From positions 381,065 through 445,064 of the forward strand of contig CAWCOF010000011.1 in assembly GCA_963797005.1 (NCBI GenBank): DNA of 64,000 nt. Direction: 5' to 3'. Positions 35,776 to 45,444 of this stretch are shown here, piece by piece (position 1 is the first letter of the stretch; every line of letters begins with the position of its first letter). Position numbers and translations under genes: made by a program. Source of the DNA: AWTP1-13 sp963797005 (lineage in GTDB: Bacteria; Pseudomonadota; Alphaproteobacteria; Rhizobiales; Hyphomicrobiaceae). The notes beneath the pieces are model-generated. The model saw only the letters and a program-made list of their open reading frames with translations, made no database searches and was not told the DNA's origin.

Positions 35776-37386
35776 TCAGCCGGACGTGCTCTCGGCGTCC
35801 CAGCTGGCCGTACCGACCCCGCGCTTGCGCAGCTGTGCGCGCTGCACCTTGCCGGTGGCCGTCTTCGGCAGCTCGTCGACCAGCTCGATGAAGCGCGGCT
35901 GTGCGAAACGCGGCAGCACCTTGCTCGCCTGATCGGCAATGATCCGCGGTGTCAGGTCGCTGCCGGGCTTGGGCACCACGGCCAGCATGACCTCGTCCTC
36001 GCCGCCGCGCACGCTCGATGGCACGGCGAAGGCCGCCACCTCGGCGATGCCGGGCACCAGCATCAACGCGGCTTCGACCTCGGCGGCCGAGATGTTCTCG
36101 CCGCGGCGGCGGATGCAGTCCTTGATGCGGTCGACGAACGTCACCAGTCCCGTCTCGTCCATCGTGCCGGCATCACCGGTGTGGAACCATAGGTTGCGCC
36201 AAGCCTCCACTGTCCTGTCCGGCATGGCGTGGTACCCGGCCATGAACCCGAAGGGAACCTTCGGCCGCACCAGGATCTCGCCGAGGTCACCGTGAGGAAC
36301 AGGCTCGTCGGTATCCGGATCGGCGATGATGACCTCGAAGTGCTGGTCGTGCACCCAGCCGGCGGCCCCCGGCCGGGATTGGCCCAGCCGCCCCCATACG
36401 GGAATGTTGACCTCGGTCATGCCGAACCCGGACACCACGTCCTTGACGCCGAAGCGTTCGCGAAAAGCCGCCTCGTGCTCGGCCATGTTGGGTGCGCTCA
36501 ACACCGCGCGCAGCTGCTGGTCCCGATCCGCGAGGGTCGGTGGCTGGGCCAGGATGAAGGCGGCCACCGCGCCCAGCGTGTTGGTGACGGTGGCACGGTG
36601 CCGACTCACGTCCTCGAGCCAGGCGCTCGCACTGAAACGCGCGCGAACCACGGCAGGGATGCCGGCGATCAAGGTGGCGCCCAGCTGCATCAACAGGCCA
36701 TTGGCGTGGAACAAGGGCAACACGATGTAGTAGCGATCATCGCGCGTGAGCTGCAGCGCCTCGATCGTACCCAACCCATACAGGTAGCAGTGCGCGTGCG
36801 GCATCAGCACACCCTTGGCCGGCCCGCTGGTGCCCGAGGTGTGCATGACACAGGCGATGTCCTGCGGACGCGGCGACGGGTGGTCGCAAACGGCGGCCGT
36901 CTTCCACGCCTGCCACGCGATGGCCTCGAATGGCTTCACATCGGTCGGCGTGTCGGCATCGACGACCAGGACGCGGCGCAGGTGCGTCAGCTCGCCCGCG
37001 ATCGCCTGCAGCGCGTCGAGCCGGGCACGGTCCAGGATCGCCAGCGTCGCGCCGCAACTCTCCAGCTGATGGCGGAGGAAGCGGCCGGTCAACTCGGTGT
37101 TGAGCAGCGCGGCCACGGCGCCAATCCGCCCAAGCCCGAGCCACACGCGCACAAAATCCAGGCTGCTGGGCAGGAACACAGCCACCATCTGGCCGTGCTT
37201 GACCCCCAAACCGGCGAGGAACCCGGCCATTCGCGAGACGTCCGCATCGGCCTGACCGAAGGTGAGCGTGCCGCCCTCTGCCATCTCGATCCAGAGGCGA
37301 TCAGGCTGGGCCCTGGCTTGTTCAGCCAGGACGTCGGGCAGAACCCATCGGCGCTGATCTCGCAAACCGGAATACATGGCTGGCAT
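35776..37386 (-). CDS. AMP-forming acyl-CoA synthetase (class I adenylate-forming)
   Basis: 536 residues. The ATP/AMP signature is HTSGTSGPAKGVLMPHAH, followed by GFGMTEVN, WFHTGDAGTMDETGLVTFVD with DRIKDCIRRRGENIS, and the C-terminal catalytic Lys in LPKTATGKVQR. The overall pattern resembles crotonobetaine/carnitine-CoA or medium-chain acyl-CoA ligases. It activates a carboxylic acid to its CoA ester with ATP; the acid is unknown. Start ATG 37386; an ATG at 37377 is equally possible. Confidence 0.92.
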   Translation of the reverse strand: MPAMYSGLRDQRRWVLPDVLAEQARAQPDRLWIEMAEGGTLTFGQADADVSRMAGFLAGLGVKHGQMVAVFLPSSLDFVRVWLGLGRIGAVAALLNTELTGRFLRHQLESCGATLAILDRARLDALQAIAGELTHLRRVLVVDADTPTDVKPFEAIAWQAWKTAAVCDHPSPRPQDIACVMHTSGTSGPAKGVLMPHAHCYLYGLGTIEALQLTRDDRYYIVLPLFHANGLLMQLGATLIAGIPAVVRARFSASAWLEDVSRHRATVTNTLGAVAAFILAQPPTLADRDQQLRAVLSAPNMAEHEAAFRERFGVKDVVSGFGMTEVNIPVWGRLGQSRPGAAGWVHDQHFEVIIADPDTDEPVPHGDLGEILVRPKVPFGFMAGYHAMPDRTVEAWRNLWFHTGDAGTMDETGLVTFVDRIKDCIRRRGENISAAEVEAALMLVPGIAEVAAFAVPSSVRGGEDEVMLAVVPKPGSDLTPRIIADQASKVLPRFAQPRFIELVDELPKTATGKVQRAQLRKRGVGTASWDAESTSG

Positions 37387-37630
37387 CCCTACCCGCAGCG
37401 CTCAGCACGCAGGGCATTGTACGGGCTTGGCGCTGTTCCGCCATCCCGCCAGCCTCACGGTCGGCCAGGGGACGCGAGGGTTCGACGATGTGCGTCACCC
37501 CAGAGGCGTGGGGCCAGAAGAAGGCCAGCAATACAATTGCCCACACGATACCCCAGCCCACCCACGTAATGGTGGGATGAGCTGCCTGCCATTCCAGGAT
37601 TTGCTTGTGAAAGGTCACCCGCCACCCCAT
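37322..37630 (-). CDS. Small single-helix membrane protein
   Basis: About 102 residues. The N-terminal half (FHKQILEWQAAHPTITWVGW, then IVWAIVLLAFFWP) forms one membrane helix and has the look of a small conserved rhizobial protein. The C-terminal half is low in structure and overlaps the start of the acyl-CoA synthetase by about 65 bp in another frame, so the true stop or a frame disturbance is in doubt. Confidence 0.4.
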   Translation of the reverse strand: MGWRVTFHKQILEWQAAHPTITWVGWGIVWAIVLLAFFWPHASGVTHIVEPSRPLADREAGGMAEQRQARTMPCVLSAAGRDASHVFRFARSAPMGSARRPG

Positions 37631-37800
37631 TTCGTTTCTTGTTCTTTCTCGCTGCATGTCGGGTGACGACATTGACCTGCATCAATCGCAACTCGCGTTG
37701 GCGGCGTCAGTCTGTGAGGGGCTGAGGAGGTTTGCCAAACGCCACGTGGAGCCAGCTCCTGTTCTCCCAGCTTCTGTTCTCCAAGAGGGCCACACAAGCC

Positions 37801-38064
37801 ATGAACCACCGCCACCGCAAGGTTCTGCATGCCGTTTTCGCCCACCCGGTGAGCGGCAATATCGATTTCAAGGAGGTGGTGCACCTGTTGGAGGAGCTGG
37901 GGGCCGAGGTCGACAACAAGTCGGGCAATCGCATCGGCGTCCGGTTCAAGGACCACTCTGCCGCCTTCACCCATGCCCACCACAGCCTTCCCAAGGAAGA
38001 GGTCGCGCAGGTCAAGAAGTTCCTGGAGACGTGCGGCATCGACCCGGCGCAGTATCCTGTCTGA
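37801..38064 (+). CDS. HicA-like (YcfA) toxin-family protein without an adjacent HicB
   Basis: 87 residues. HRKVLHAVFAHPVSGNIDFK, a double-stranded-RNA-binding-like fold with the conserved GNRIGVRFKDHSAAFTHAHH, places it in the HicA/YcfA mRNA-interferase family. The usual catalytic His region is present as THAHH. No HicB antitoxin gene follows or precedes, so it may be an orphan or have a different role. Start ATG 37801; an upstream start at 37732 is less likely. Confidence 0.65.
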   Translation: MNHRHRKVLHAVFAHPVSGNIDFKEVVHLLEELGAEVDNKSGNRIGVRFKDHSAAFTHAHHSLPKEEVAQVKKFLETCGIDPAQYPV

Positions 38065-38104
38065 CACGCTGGAGACGCGTGCATCCCATGCGCCGCATGA
38101 TCTG

Positions 38105-39061
38105 CTAGGATCTCCTCTCGTTGCCGGGTCGATCCTTGCGATGTTCTCGGGTGTACTCGAGGAGTTCGGATACGCCGAACATGAGCAGCATCACCCCGCA
38201 CACCACTTCAATTGAGGCAAGCACGCGCGCAATGCTGCTCGCGGGCACGATATCTCCGTAGCCAACGGTGCTTATCGTCACGATCGAAAAATGCATGGCC
38301 TCGGAAAAACTGAGCGCTCGGGCCACGCTGCCCACGAGGAAGTGATCTCCAGCCGAGAACTGCGACACGATGCTGAAAATCGACGCAAAGAGGATGACGA
38401 GAAGAGCGTAGAACGTGAGGAACGCAAACGCCGGTATCGCCAATCTGGACATGCGCTGAAGGAATTCCTCGAACAGCAATCCGGCGTCGACCAAGAAGAT
38501 GGCCACGTTTTGGCTGACGAGGAGAACGATGAAGGCGATGACCGACATCGCGAACAGAAACACGAGGTTCGTGTTGACGGTGGCCTCGGAGAACCAGGAC
38601 AACGCGAACATTGCCCCGCCGACCAGAAATACAGGCACCAGCCAGGCCAGCGCCCCGTAGAGGGCTACCCCGCCCCGTATTTCTGGATGATCAATCACCG
38701 ATCTTATGTCGGTTCGTCGCAACCAACAGCCGACGAGAAAGGCGAGGATAGGGAGACAGAAACCTATACCAGCTGCTATCGGCCCGATCTGTCCGAACAG
38801 CTCTTCGGAGAAGAAGGCGAAGATGGCCGCATAGACCGCCACTAGGTTCGTGAAAGTATGTGAAAAGAACAATCGTCGTGGGAACATCACCCGGAAAAAC
38901 ACGGCGGCCATGACTGCGGATGACAGGATGGCCAAGAGCAAGAAATTTGCATGGCCCGCAACCGCGGCCGCCACCAAGCCAACCAGCGCGAAGGAGGTCG
39001 CGGACAGGGCTACCTCACGCATGATTGCGCCGCGTTCTTTCGTTGCCAGCCCTGGTGCCAT
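38105..39061 (-). CDS. Potassium-channel-like (ion channel family) membrane protein
   Basis: 318 residues. Several N-terminal hydrophobic helices precede a two-helix pore module: outer helix, then the pore helix and selectivity filter MHFSIVTISTVGYGDIVPAS, with the TVGYGD of K+ channels, then the inner helix (ASIEVVCGVMLLMFGVSELL). The C-terminus is short, with no RCK/TrkA-N domain. The start at 39061 or 39022 is uncertain. It probably conducts K+ across the inner membrane. Confidence 0.85.
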   Translation of the reverse strand: MAPGLATKERGAIMREVALSATSFALVGLVAAAVAGHANFLLLAILSSAVMAAVFFRVMFPRRLFFSHTFTNLVAVYAAIFAFFSEELFGQIGPIAAGIGFCLPILAFLVGCWLRRTDIRSVIDHPEIRGGVALYGALAWLVPVFLVGGAMFALSWFSEATVNTNLVFLFAMSVIAFIVLLVSQNVAIFLVDAGLLFEEFLQRMSRLAIPAFAFLTFYALLVILFASIFSIVSQFSAGDHFLVGSVARALSFSEAMHFSIVTISTVGYGDIVPASSIARVLASIEVVCGVMLLMFGVSELLEYTREHRKDRPGNERRS

Positions 39062-39183
39062 GTTTCGGTTCTGCGCCAGCGAGCACGGACGCGGCCAAGC
39101 GGCGTCTCGACGCTCGCATGCCTAGATAGGGTAGCCTCCGATTCGCTTCCACGGCTGGAGCCCAGCCTTAGGCGACAGTCCAC

Positions 39184-39519
39184 TTATTCATAGGCGCCAA
39201 GGCTCCTCTTTCCGGCCAAATGCGTGGATTGGCACGAGAACCGATTGCCTTGAACGCGCGAGCGGCTCGAGAGTCCTCGGGGACGGCTCACGCTGGAGCA
39301 GGATCGCTTCGGATGGAATCGCCTTGCCTCGATGGCGACGTTTCGGCCGAAGCGTGAATCCTGCTCTATTCGATATGTTGAGAGCAAGAATTCACGTTCC
39401 ATGATCGAAGCCACGCCAGGTGGATCGATGCCTTGGGCATGGCCGTCGACCGGAGACAGCAACAAGACCGCTGGAACGAGCCCCGCCATCGACAGCAGCG
39501 CCAGTCGCCAACGTCTCAT
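39184..39519 (-). pseudogene. Signal-peptide fragment running into a hairpin repeat
   Basis: From the ATG at 39519 the frame gives a good signal peptide (RRWRLALLSMAGLVPAVLLL, ending GHAQ) and about 10 further residues. It then enters the dispersed repeat at 39411, where the translation becomes the meaningless read of that repeat. The original gene was probably cut by repeat insertion or a deletion at its edge. Confidence 0.4.
39296..39411. repeat. Double-hairpin dispersed repeat, copy 2 (truncated)
   Basis: The first hairpin is complete (GAGCAGGATCGCTTCGG ... CCGAAGC ... ATCCTGCTC). The second begins (GAGCAAGAATTCACG, GATCGAAGCC) but its closing arms are missing; at 39412 the sequence departs from the other two copies. 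Confidence 0.85.
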
Positions 39520-39580
39520 CGCGAGAGGCACCCAGCTCGCGCCGGCTCGCCGCTCCGCTCCACCCGGCACCCTGGCGACC

Positions 39581-41709
39581 TCAGGCCTTGAGCACCACCA
39601 GCGCGTCGGCGGCGGCGATGCCGCGGCCGGCCGCGCGCACGAACACCGGGTTGATGTCCATCTCCTTGAGCCGAGGCGCCAGCGCGGTTGCCATCTGCGA
39701 TACCGCCACCAGCGCCTGCGCCAGCGCCTCCTTGTCGGCCGCCGGCTTGCCGCGATAGCCGTCCAGCAGCGCGGCCGCGCGCAGCTCGCCGATCATGTCG
39801 CGCGCGGTGTCGAGATCGAACGGGGCGATGCGATAGGTCACGTCCTTGAGCACCTCGGTCAGCACGCCACCCAGCCCCAGCGCCACCACCGGCCCGAAGC
39901 TCGGGTCGTTGATGACGCCGATCAAGGTCTCGACGCCGTCGGCCATCTCCGACACCAGCACGCCGTCGATCTTCGCGCCCGGCACCGCCCTGCAGCGCAT
40001 TCTCGGTCACGGCCCGCGCGGCCTCGGCGAGCCCCTCCCGCGACACGCCGAGCTTGACGCCGCCGGCCTCCGTCTTGTGGGCGATGTCGCGCGACACGAT
40101 CTTGACGGCGAACGGCGGCTCGAGCGCGCGGGCTGCCGCCGCCACGTCGCTGCCTTCGGCCACGAGCACCTCCGCCACCACCGGCACGCCGAACGCCTGG
40201 AGCACGGCCTTGCTCTCCGCCTCGTTCAAGGTCACGTCGCCCGCCGGCAGCGCCAGCCCCTTCGGCGCCACCGCCGCCGGCGCCTTGCGCGGGAGCAGCC
40301 GCCGCTGATCGCCGGCGAAACGCGCCAGCGCCGCCGCCGCCCGCGCCAGCCGCACGGGCGTGGTGACGAACGGCACGCCCGCCTGCTCCAGCGCCTTCAG
40401 CGCCACCTCGGACTTGCCGAGCCGGCCGGACCAGGCGACGTGCACCGGCTTGTCGGTCTTGGCGGCGGCGGCCGCGATCACCTCAGCGCTCCGCGCCGCG
40501 CTAGGGCCTGAGATCGAGGCGAGCAGGATCGCCAGCTGGTCGAGACCGGGATCCTGCAAGACCACGTCGAGCGTGTCGGCGAACAGCGTCGCATTGTTGA
40601 ACACGGCCGCGGTGATGTCGGCCGGGTTCTGCGGCGAGCCGAAGGCCGGGATCATCTCGCGCAGCTTGCTGAGCGTCTGCGGCGCGAACGGCGGCAGGGT
40701 GAGGCCGCCCTTCACCGCGGCATCGGCGAACACCACGCCCGAGCCGCCCGAGATCGACAGCACGCCCACCCGATTGCCCTTCGGCAGCCGCCCCTGCCCG
40801 AACAGCTTGGCGATGTCGACGATCGGCTCGACGTCGTCGACCTCCATGATGCCGGCTTGGCGGAGCGCGGCCCGATAGAGATCGTAGCTGCCGGTCATGT
40901 TGGCGGTATGCGAGGCGGCGGCCTTGACGCCGGCGTCGGTGGTGCCGGCCTTCCAGATCAGCACCGGCTTGCCCGTCTGCCAGCGATTTGCGCCCGACAT
41001 CCAGCAGCGGCCGCGCGTCCGGCGTGCCTTCCAGATAGGCGAACGCCAGCGACGTGCCGGGGTCGTCGAGGAATGCCGACAGCAGCTCCGGCATGGCGAC
41101 GTCCACCTCGTTGCCGGACGAGACGCAGTAGCGGAATCCCACGCCCTGCGCCTCGGCCAGGTTGACGATGGCGTAGCCGAAGCCGCCCGACTGGAACGCG
41201 CAGGAGACGGAGCCGGGCCTGAAGTCTGTCTCGTCGGAGACGCTGCCGAAGGCGGCCCACACGCGCGCCTCCAGCGACAGCACGCCCTGGCAATTGGGCC
41301 CGATGACGCGCACGCCGCTCTCGGCGATGGCCGTCTTCAATTCTTCCTCGAGCTTGCGCCCCTCCGCGCCGGTCTCGCGGAAGCCGGCGGTCAACACGAC
41401 CGCGAACGGAATGCCCGCCTTGCCGCAGTCGCGGACCGCCTGGGCGACGCCGGCCGCCGGAACGGCGATGATGGCGAGATCGCACGGCGCCCCGATCGAC
41501 ATGGCGTCGGGATAGCAGGCAAGCCCGTGCAGCTCCTTGTACCTGGGATTGACGAGATGGATCGCGCCCGGAAAGCCGGCGTTCTTCAGCGCCTTGATCG
41601 GCTGGCCGCTGATGCGGGTGAGGTCCGCGGACGCGCCGATGACGGCGATGCCGCGAGGCTGGAACAGGCGCTCAAAGCTCAAGGGCGATTCCTCCCGTAT
41701 TATTTCCAA
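39581..41709 (-). CDS. ADP-forming acyl-CoA synthetase (acetate-CoA ligase family), two frameshifts
   Basis: About 700 residues in three frames. First (41709 to ~40974): CoA-binding domain (PRGIAVIGASADLTRISGQP) and ligase part with the QSGGFGYA region. Second (~40974 to ~39990): succinyl-CoA-ligase-like part (VGVLSISGGSGVVFADAAVK) and the ATP-grasp start (LNEAESKAVLQAFGVPVVAE). Third (~39990 to 39581): rest of the ATP-grasp (GVLVSEMADGVETLIGVIND, MDINPVFV). Each junction needs removal of one base from a CCC run (40972-40974, 39988-39990). The enzyme interconverts acyl-CoA and acid with ADP/ATP. All domains are otherwise conserved, so error or very recent decay is likely. Confidence 0.88.
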
Positions 41710-41802
41710 CAGTTAACAATTTCGAGTTGCCCGCGTCCATGTCTTGTCGAATGATCGCCACTTGCCGTCACCGGATGGCGCTTAAACCGAAGGTGGTCTG
41801 CC

Positions 41803-42258
41803 ATGGTCGCTTTTGCCCGCCCGCTCGCCGCCTTTGCCCTGGTCTGCCTTGCCTGGGCACCGGGCGCCGCGGCGCAGTCTGTCGCAAATACGCTGGAGAG
41901 ATGGGGCCTCATCGGCACGTGGTCGCTCGATTGTCGCCAGCCCATCAGCGACCGCAACGGCTCCCTCAGCTATGTCGTGCGCGGCGGCGGCAGGGTGACG
42001 CACGAGCGCGACTTCGGCGGCGGCCGGCGCGACGTCAATGAGGTGCAGCGGGCCGGGATCGGGGTCGGCGGCACCTTGGACCTCGTCGTGCATTTTCCGC
42101 GCCTCAAGCAGACGCGCAGGTACACGATGCTGATGGGCGCCGACCGCCGCATCCGGGCCATGTTCAACAGCCGTGTCGACGGCACGCAGGTGACGATCCG
42201 GAACGGCAAGTTCACCCACAACAACGGGGTCACGCCCTGGCAGACGCGCTGCCGGTGA
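41803..42258 (+). CDS. Exported protein, unknown function
   Basis: 151 residues with a signal peptide (about 1-24, GAAAQ) and a beta-rich mature part (WGLIGTWSLDCRQPISDRNG, GRVTHERDFGGG, GKFTHNNGVTPWQTRCR) with two Cys that could pair. It resembles small periplasmic lipocalin-like or DUF proteins common in Bradyrhizobiaceae-like genomes. It converges with the dctM gene, the two stops being 16 bp apart. Confidence 0.65.
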   Translation: MVAFARPLAAFALVCLAWAPGAAAQSVANTLERWGLIGTWSLDCRQPISDRNGSLSYVVRGGGRVTHERDFGGGRRDVNEVQRAGIGVGGTLDLVVHFPRLKQTRRYTMLMGADRRIRAMFNSRVDGTQVTIRNGKFTHNNGVTPWQTRCR

Positions 42259-42274
42259 TGCAGGGGCACGTTCA

Positions 42275-43601
42275 CTATCCGCGCAACAGGTGCGGCAGGA
42301 AGAGCGTGATCGACGGGAACATCACGAGCAGCGTCACCCGCACGAACTCGACCAGGATGAACGGCGAGACGCCCAGAAAGGTCTCGCGCATCGGCACATC
42401 CTTCGCCAGCGAGTTGATCACGAACACGTTCATGCCGACCGGCGGCGTGATCAGCCCGAGCTCGACCACGATCAGCGACAGGATGCCGAACCAGATCTTG
42501 GTGTCCTCCACGTCCATGCCGAAATCGAAGCCCGAGATCACGGGCCAGAAGAACGGCACCACCAGCAGGATCATCGACAGCGAGTCCATCAGGCAGCCGA
42601 GAACGATCAGGGCCAGCAGCAGGATGGCGAGGACTGCATAGGGGCCGAGGCCGCTCGCCACGGCCGCCTCGGCCGCCGCCTGGGGCACGCCCCCGCGCGA
42701 CATGAAGATCTTCAAGAGCTCCGCCCCGAGCAGGATCAGATAGATCATGCCCGTGGTCTGGGCGGTCGAGAGCAGGCTCTCGCGCATCTGGGGCCATCGC
42801 ACCGCGCCGCGGCCGATACCGTAGACGGTCACCAGAAACACGCCCGCGGCAGCCGCGGGCGTTGGATTGAAGAAGCCGAGGTAGACCCCGCCGATCACCA
42901 GGCCGAAGATGCCGAGCACCGGCAGCACGGCAATCGAGGCCCTGATCAGCTCGGGGCGGTCGACCGCCTCGCCTTTGGGCCCGGAGTCGGGCCAGATCCT
43001 CACGTAGACCGCGATCGTCGCCATGAAGAACGCCACCGCGATCAAGCCTGGAATAAGGGCCGCCGCGAACATGGTGACGATGTTGGCCTCGACGATGATG
43101 GCATAGATGATGAGCACGATGGACGGCGGGATGAGGATGCCGAGCACGCCGCCCGCAGCGAGCGTGCCGGTCGCGAGCGCCGGCGAGTAGTTGTAGCGGC
43201 GCAGCTCCGGCAGGGCGACCTGCCCCATGGTCGAGGCGGTCGCCAGCGAGGAGCCGCACACCGACCCGAAGCCGGCACAGGCCGCAATCGCCGCGATCGC
43301 CACCCCGCCGCGCATCCAGCCGAGCCAGGCGTTGGCGGCGCGGAACAAATCCCGGCTGAGCCCCGCGTGCGAGGCGATGTAGCCCATCAGCACGAACATC
43401 GGCACGACGGACAAATCGTAGATCGAGAACTGCGAGTAGGCGAGGCGCTTGAGCTGCGACAGCAAGATGTCGGGCCCGTTGAGGATCGTCGTGCCGATGC
43501 CCGCCGACCAGGATCATGGAGTAGGCGATCGGGACACGGATGGCGATCAGCACGACGAGGACGCCGAGGCCCGCCAGCCCGATGAGAAAGTTGTGTTCCA
43601 A
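42275..43601 (-). CDS. dctM: TRAP transporter large membrane subunit DctM, one frameshift
   Basis: About 440 residues, twelve or so membrane helices. From the TTG at 43601 (GGGGGACC upstream) the frame reads EHNFLIGLAGLGVLVVLIAI and RVPIAYSMILVGG, then shifts. The rest is in the next frame (LSVVPMFVLMGYIASHAGLS, then AAGGVLGILIPPSIVLIIYA, the DctM signature, to the stop at 42275). Removing one base from the CCC at 43500-43502 restores a full DctM. It forms the Na+- or H+-coupled translocation unit with DctQ and DctP, encoded upstream. Confidence 0.9.
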
Positions 43602-43623
43602 GAAGGTCCCCCAAGCAGCCGGC

Positions 43624-44163
43624 TCACCGGCCGGTGGCCTCTCCGCGATTGCTGGCCGCACGCACCTCGGCCAGCGCATCGCCGACAGAGACGAGCGAGG
43701 CGAGCGCCAGCAGCGCCAGCGAAAAGACGATGGGTATGAAGGCGAGCCAGATGGGGAAGTTCATGATCACGGTCGTCTCCCCATACTGGCGGTAGTCGAT
43801 GAGACCCAGGCTCATGCGCCAGGTGAGGAGCAGGCTGAAGAGCAACGCGATGCACGCCGACAAGAGGGCCAGCAGCGCCACCATCCGTGGCCCCGCATTC
43901 TGGGTGAAGATATCCGCCGTGACGTTGGCGCCGGTGAGCTGGCAATAGGGCAGAAAGGCGAAGGCCGCGACCGCCACCCCCACCTCCACCAGCTCGAAGT
44001 CGCCGGCGAGCGGCTTGCGCAAGGTGATGTCGGCCACAAGGCTGTAGGCGTTCATCAGCACGATGGCCAGGAGCAGCAGGCCGCCGGCCAGCGCCCACAA
44101 CTCGATGATGCGGCGGGCGAGACCGAACGGTCTCGCCCGCGCCAGGCCGGATGGGTCGGACAT
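43624..44163 (-). CDS. dctQ: TRAP transporter small membrane subunit DctQ
   Basis: 179 residues with four hydrophobic helices and the DctQ-type second-helix region (GDFELVEVGVAVAAFAFLPY, with Cys-Gln and NVTADIF following). It sits between dctP and dctM on the same strand with short gaps, the standard tripartite order. Confidence 0.9.
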   Translation of the reverse strand: MSDPSGLARARPFGLARRIIELWALAGGLLLLAIVLMNAYSLVADITLRKPLAGDFELVEVGVAVAAFAFLPYCQLTGANVTADIFTQNAGPRMVALLALLSACIALLFSLLLTWRMSLGLIDYRQYGETTVIMNFPIWLAFIPIVFSLALLALASLVSVGDALAEVRAASNRGEATGR

Positions 44164-44190
44164 CAGTCGCCGGCGCCCCGATGCAGTCTG

Positions 44191-45228
44191 CTACTTGCTG
44201 TACTTGGCGATGGTCGCGCGGGCGACGTCAACCAGCTCCTTGCCGTTGATGCCCTTCTTCGACACCTCGTCGATCCAGCGTTGCACCACCGGCTCGAGCT
44301 TCTCGCGGAAGGGCTTCATCTCGGCGTCGGTCAGCTCGATGTGGGTATGGCCGGCCTTCTTGACGAGGCCGATGCCGACGTCCTCGCTGGCGGTCCAGAT
44401 CTTGCCGACCTGGCGCCACCAGTCCTCGCCGGTGTTGTCGAGAAAGACCTTCTGGATGTCCGGCGGCAAGCTGTTCCACTTGGCCTCGTTCATCGAGACC
44501 TGGAACGTCGTGGTGCCGAACCGGATGCGGCCCTTGCCTTCGATCTGATACTTGGTGAGCTCTTGCAGCTTGAGAGGCGGAATGATCTCCCACGGTATCA
44601 GGGCGCCATCGACCACCTTCTTGGACAGCGCCTGGGGCAGGTCGGGCACCGGCATGCCAACCGGCGTCGCTCCGAGCGCCTCCAAGATCCATGCACCCGT
44701 GCGCGTCGGAATGCGGATCTTCTTGCCCTTGAGATCGTCGGGCTTGTGCACGGGCATATCCACCATGTGGATGCCCTGTCCGGCGTGGACGTGCAGCCAC
44801 ATGACCTTGGTGCCCTTGTACTCGGGCGCCAGGTACTTATCGAACATCTCGCGCATGGCGAGATTGGTCGCCTCCAGGTTGTTGAGGTGCACGAACGGCA
44901 GCTCGAACACCTCCGAGCGCGGAAAGAGCGCCGGCGTGTAGCCGTTCACCGTCCAAACCAGATCGACGACGCCGTCGCGCACCTGCTTGATCAGATCCGG
45001 CGGCTTGCCGCCCAGCGACATGGACGGATAGATCTCGATCTTGACCCTGCCCTTGCTGGCCTCGCCGATGCGCTTGGCCCAAGGCTCGAGCATCTTTGCA
45101 TGGGCCGGCGATTTGGGGCCGAGAAGATGGTGCAGCTTCAGCGTGATCGTCTGGGCGAAAGCCGGCCCGGCCATTGCCAGCGCCGCGACCACCGCCCCGG
45201 CGCACAGGAACCTGTGGCGAAAACTCAT
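44191..45228 (-). CDS. dctP: TRAP transporter periplasmic solute-binding protein DctP
   Basis: 345 residues. A Sec signal peptide (cleavage near AFAQ, residue 26) is followed by the DctP fold (ITLKLHHLLGPKSPAHAKML, GVVDLVWTVNGYTPALFPRS, DLKGKKIRIPTRTGAWILEA). The conserved Arg in RIPTRTG normally binds the substrate carboxylate, so an organic acid is expected; which one is unknown. Its ribosome-site region is tandemly duplicated just upstream. Confidence 0.93.
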   Translation of the reverse strand: MSFRHRFLCAGAVVAALAMAGPAFAQTITLKLHHLLGPKSPAHAKMLEPWAKRIGEASKGRVKIEIYPSMSLGGKPPDLIKQVRDGVVDLVWTVNGYTPALFPRSEVFELPFVHLNNLEATNLAMREMFDKYLAPEYKGTKVMWLHVHAGQGIHMVDMPVHKPDDLKGKKIRIPTRTGAWILEALGATPVGMPVPDLPQALSKKVVDGALIPWEIIPPLKLQELTKYQIEGKGRIRFGTTTFQVSMNEAKWNSLPPDIQKVFLDNTGEDWWRQVGKIWTASEDVGIGLVKKAGHTHIELTDAEMKPFREKLEPVVQRWIDEVSKKGINGKELVDVARATIAKYSK

Positions 45229-45263
45229 TGATTTCCTCCCTGTCGCATTTGATTTCCTCCCTG
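45225..45263 (-). repeat. Tandemly duplicated ribosome-binding region of dctP
   Basis: The 14 bases CAGGGAGGAAATCA (minus strand) occur at 45250-45263 and again at 45229-45242, period 21. Between them an ATG at 45248 opens an eight-codon frame (MRQGGNQ, stop) that ends in an ATGA overlap with the dctP start. This may be a translationally coupled leader or a chance by-product of the duplication. Confidence 0.6.
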
Positions 45264-45444
45264 CCGGCCCGCGGCGTCGAGACTGCGGACCACGCCCGCC
45301 CCTTTGGCGCTGCCAGGAAGGGGCTGGGGAGCGATCCTATCGTCAAATGGTTGGGGATAAAACCTTTTGCTGGCCCCTCTGCGATCTCCTGTCACGCTGC
45401 CGAAAGGAGGGCCAAAACCTGCTTGATGGGGGCGGGCGGCTCCG

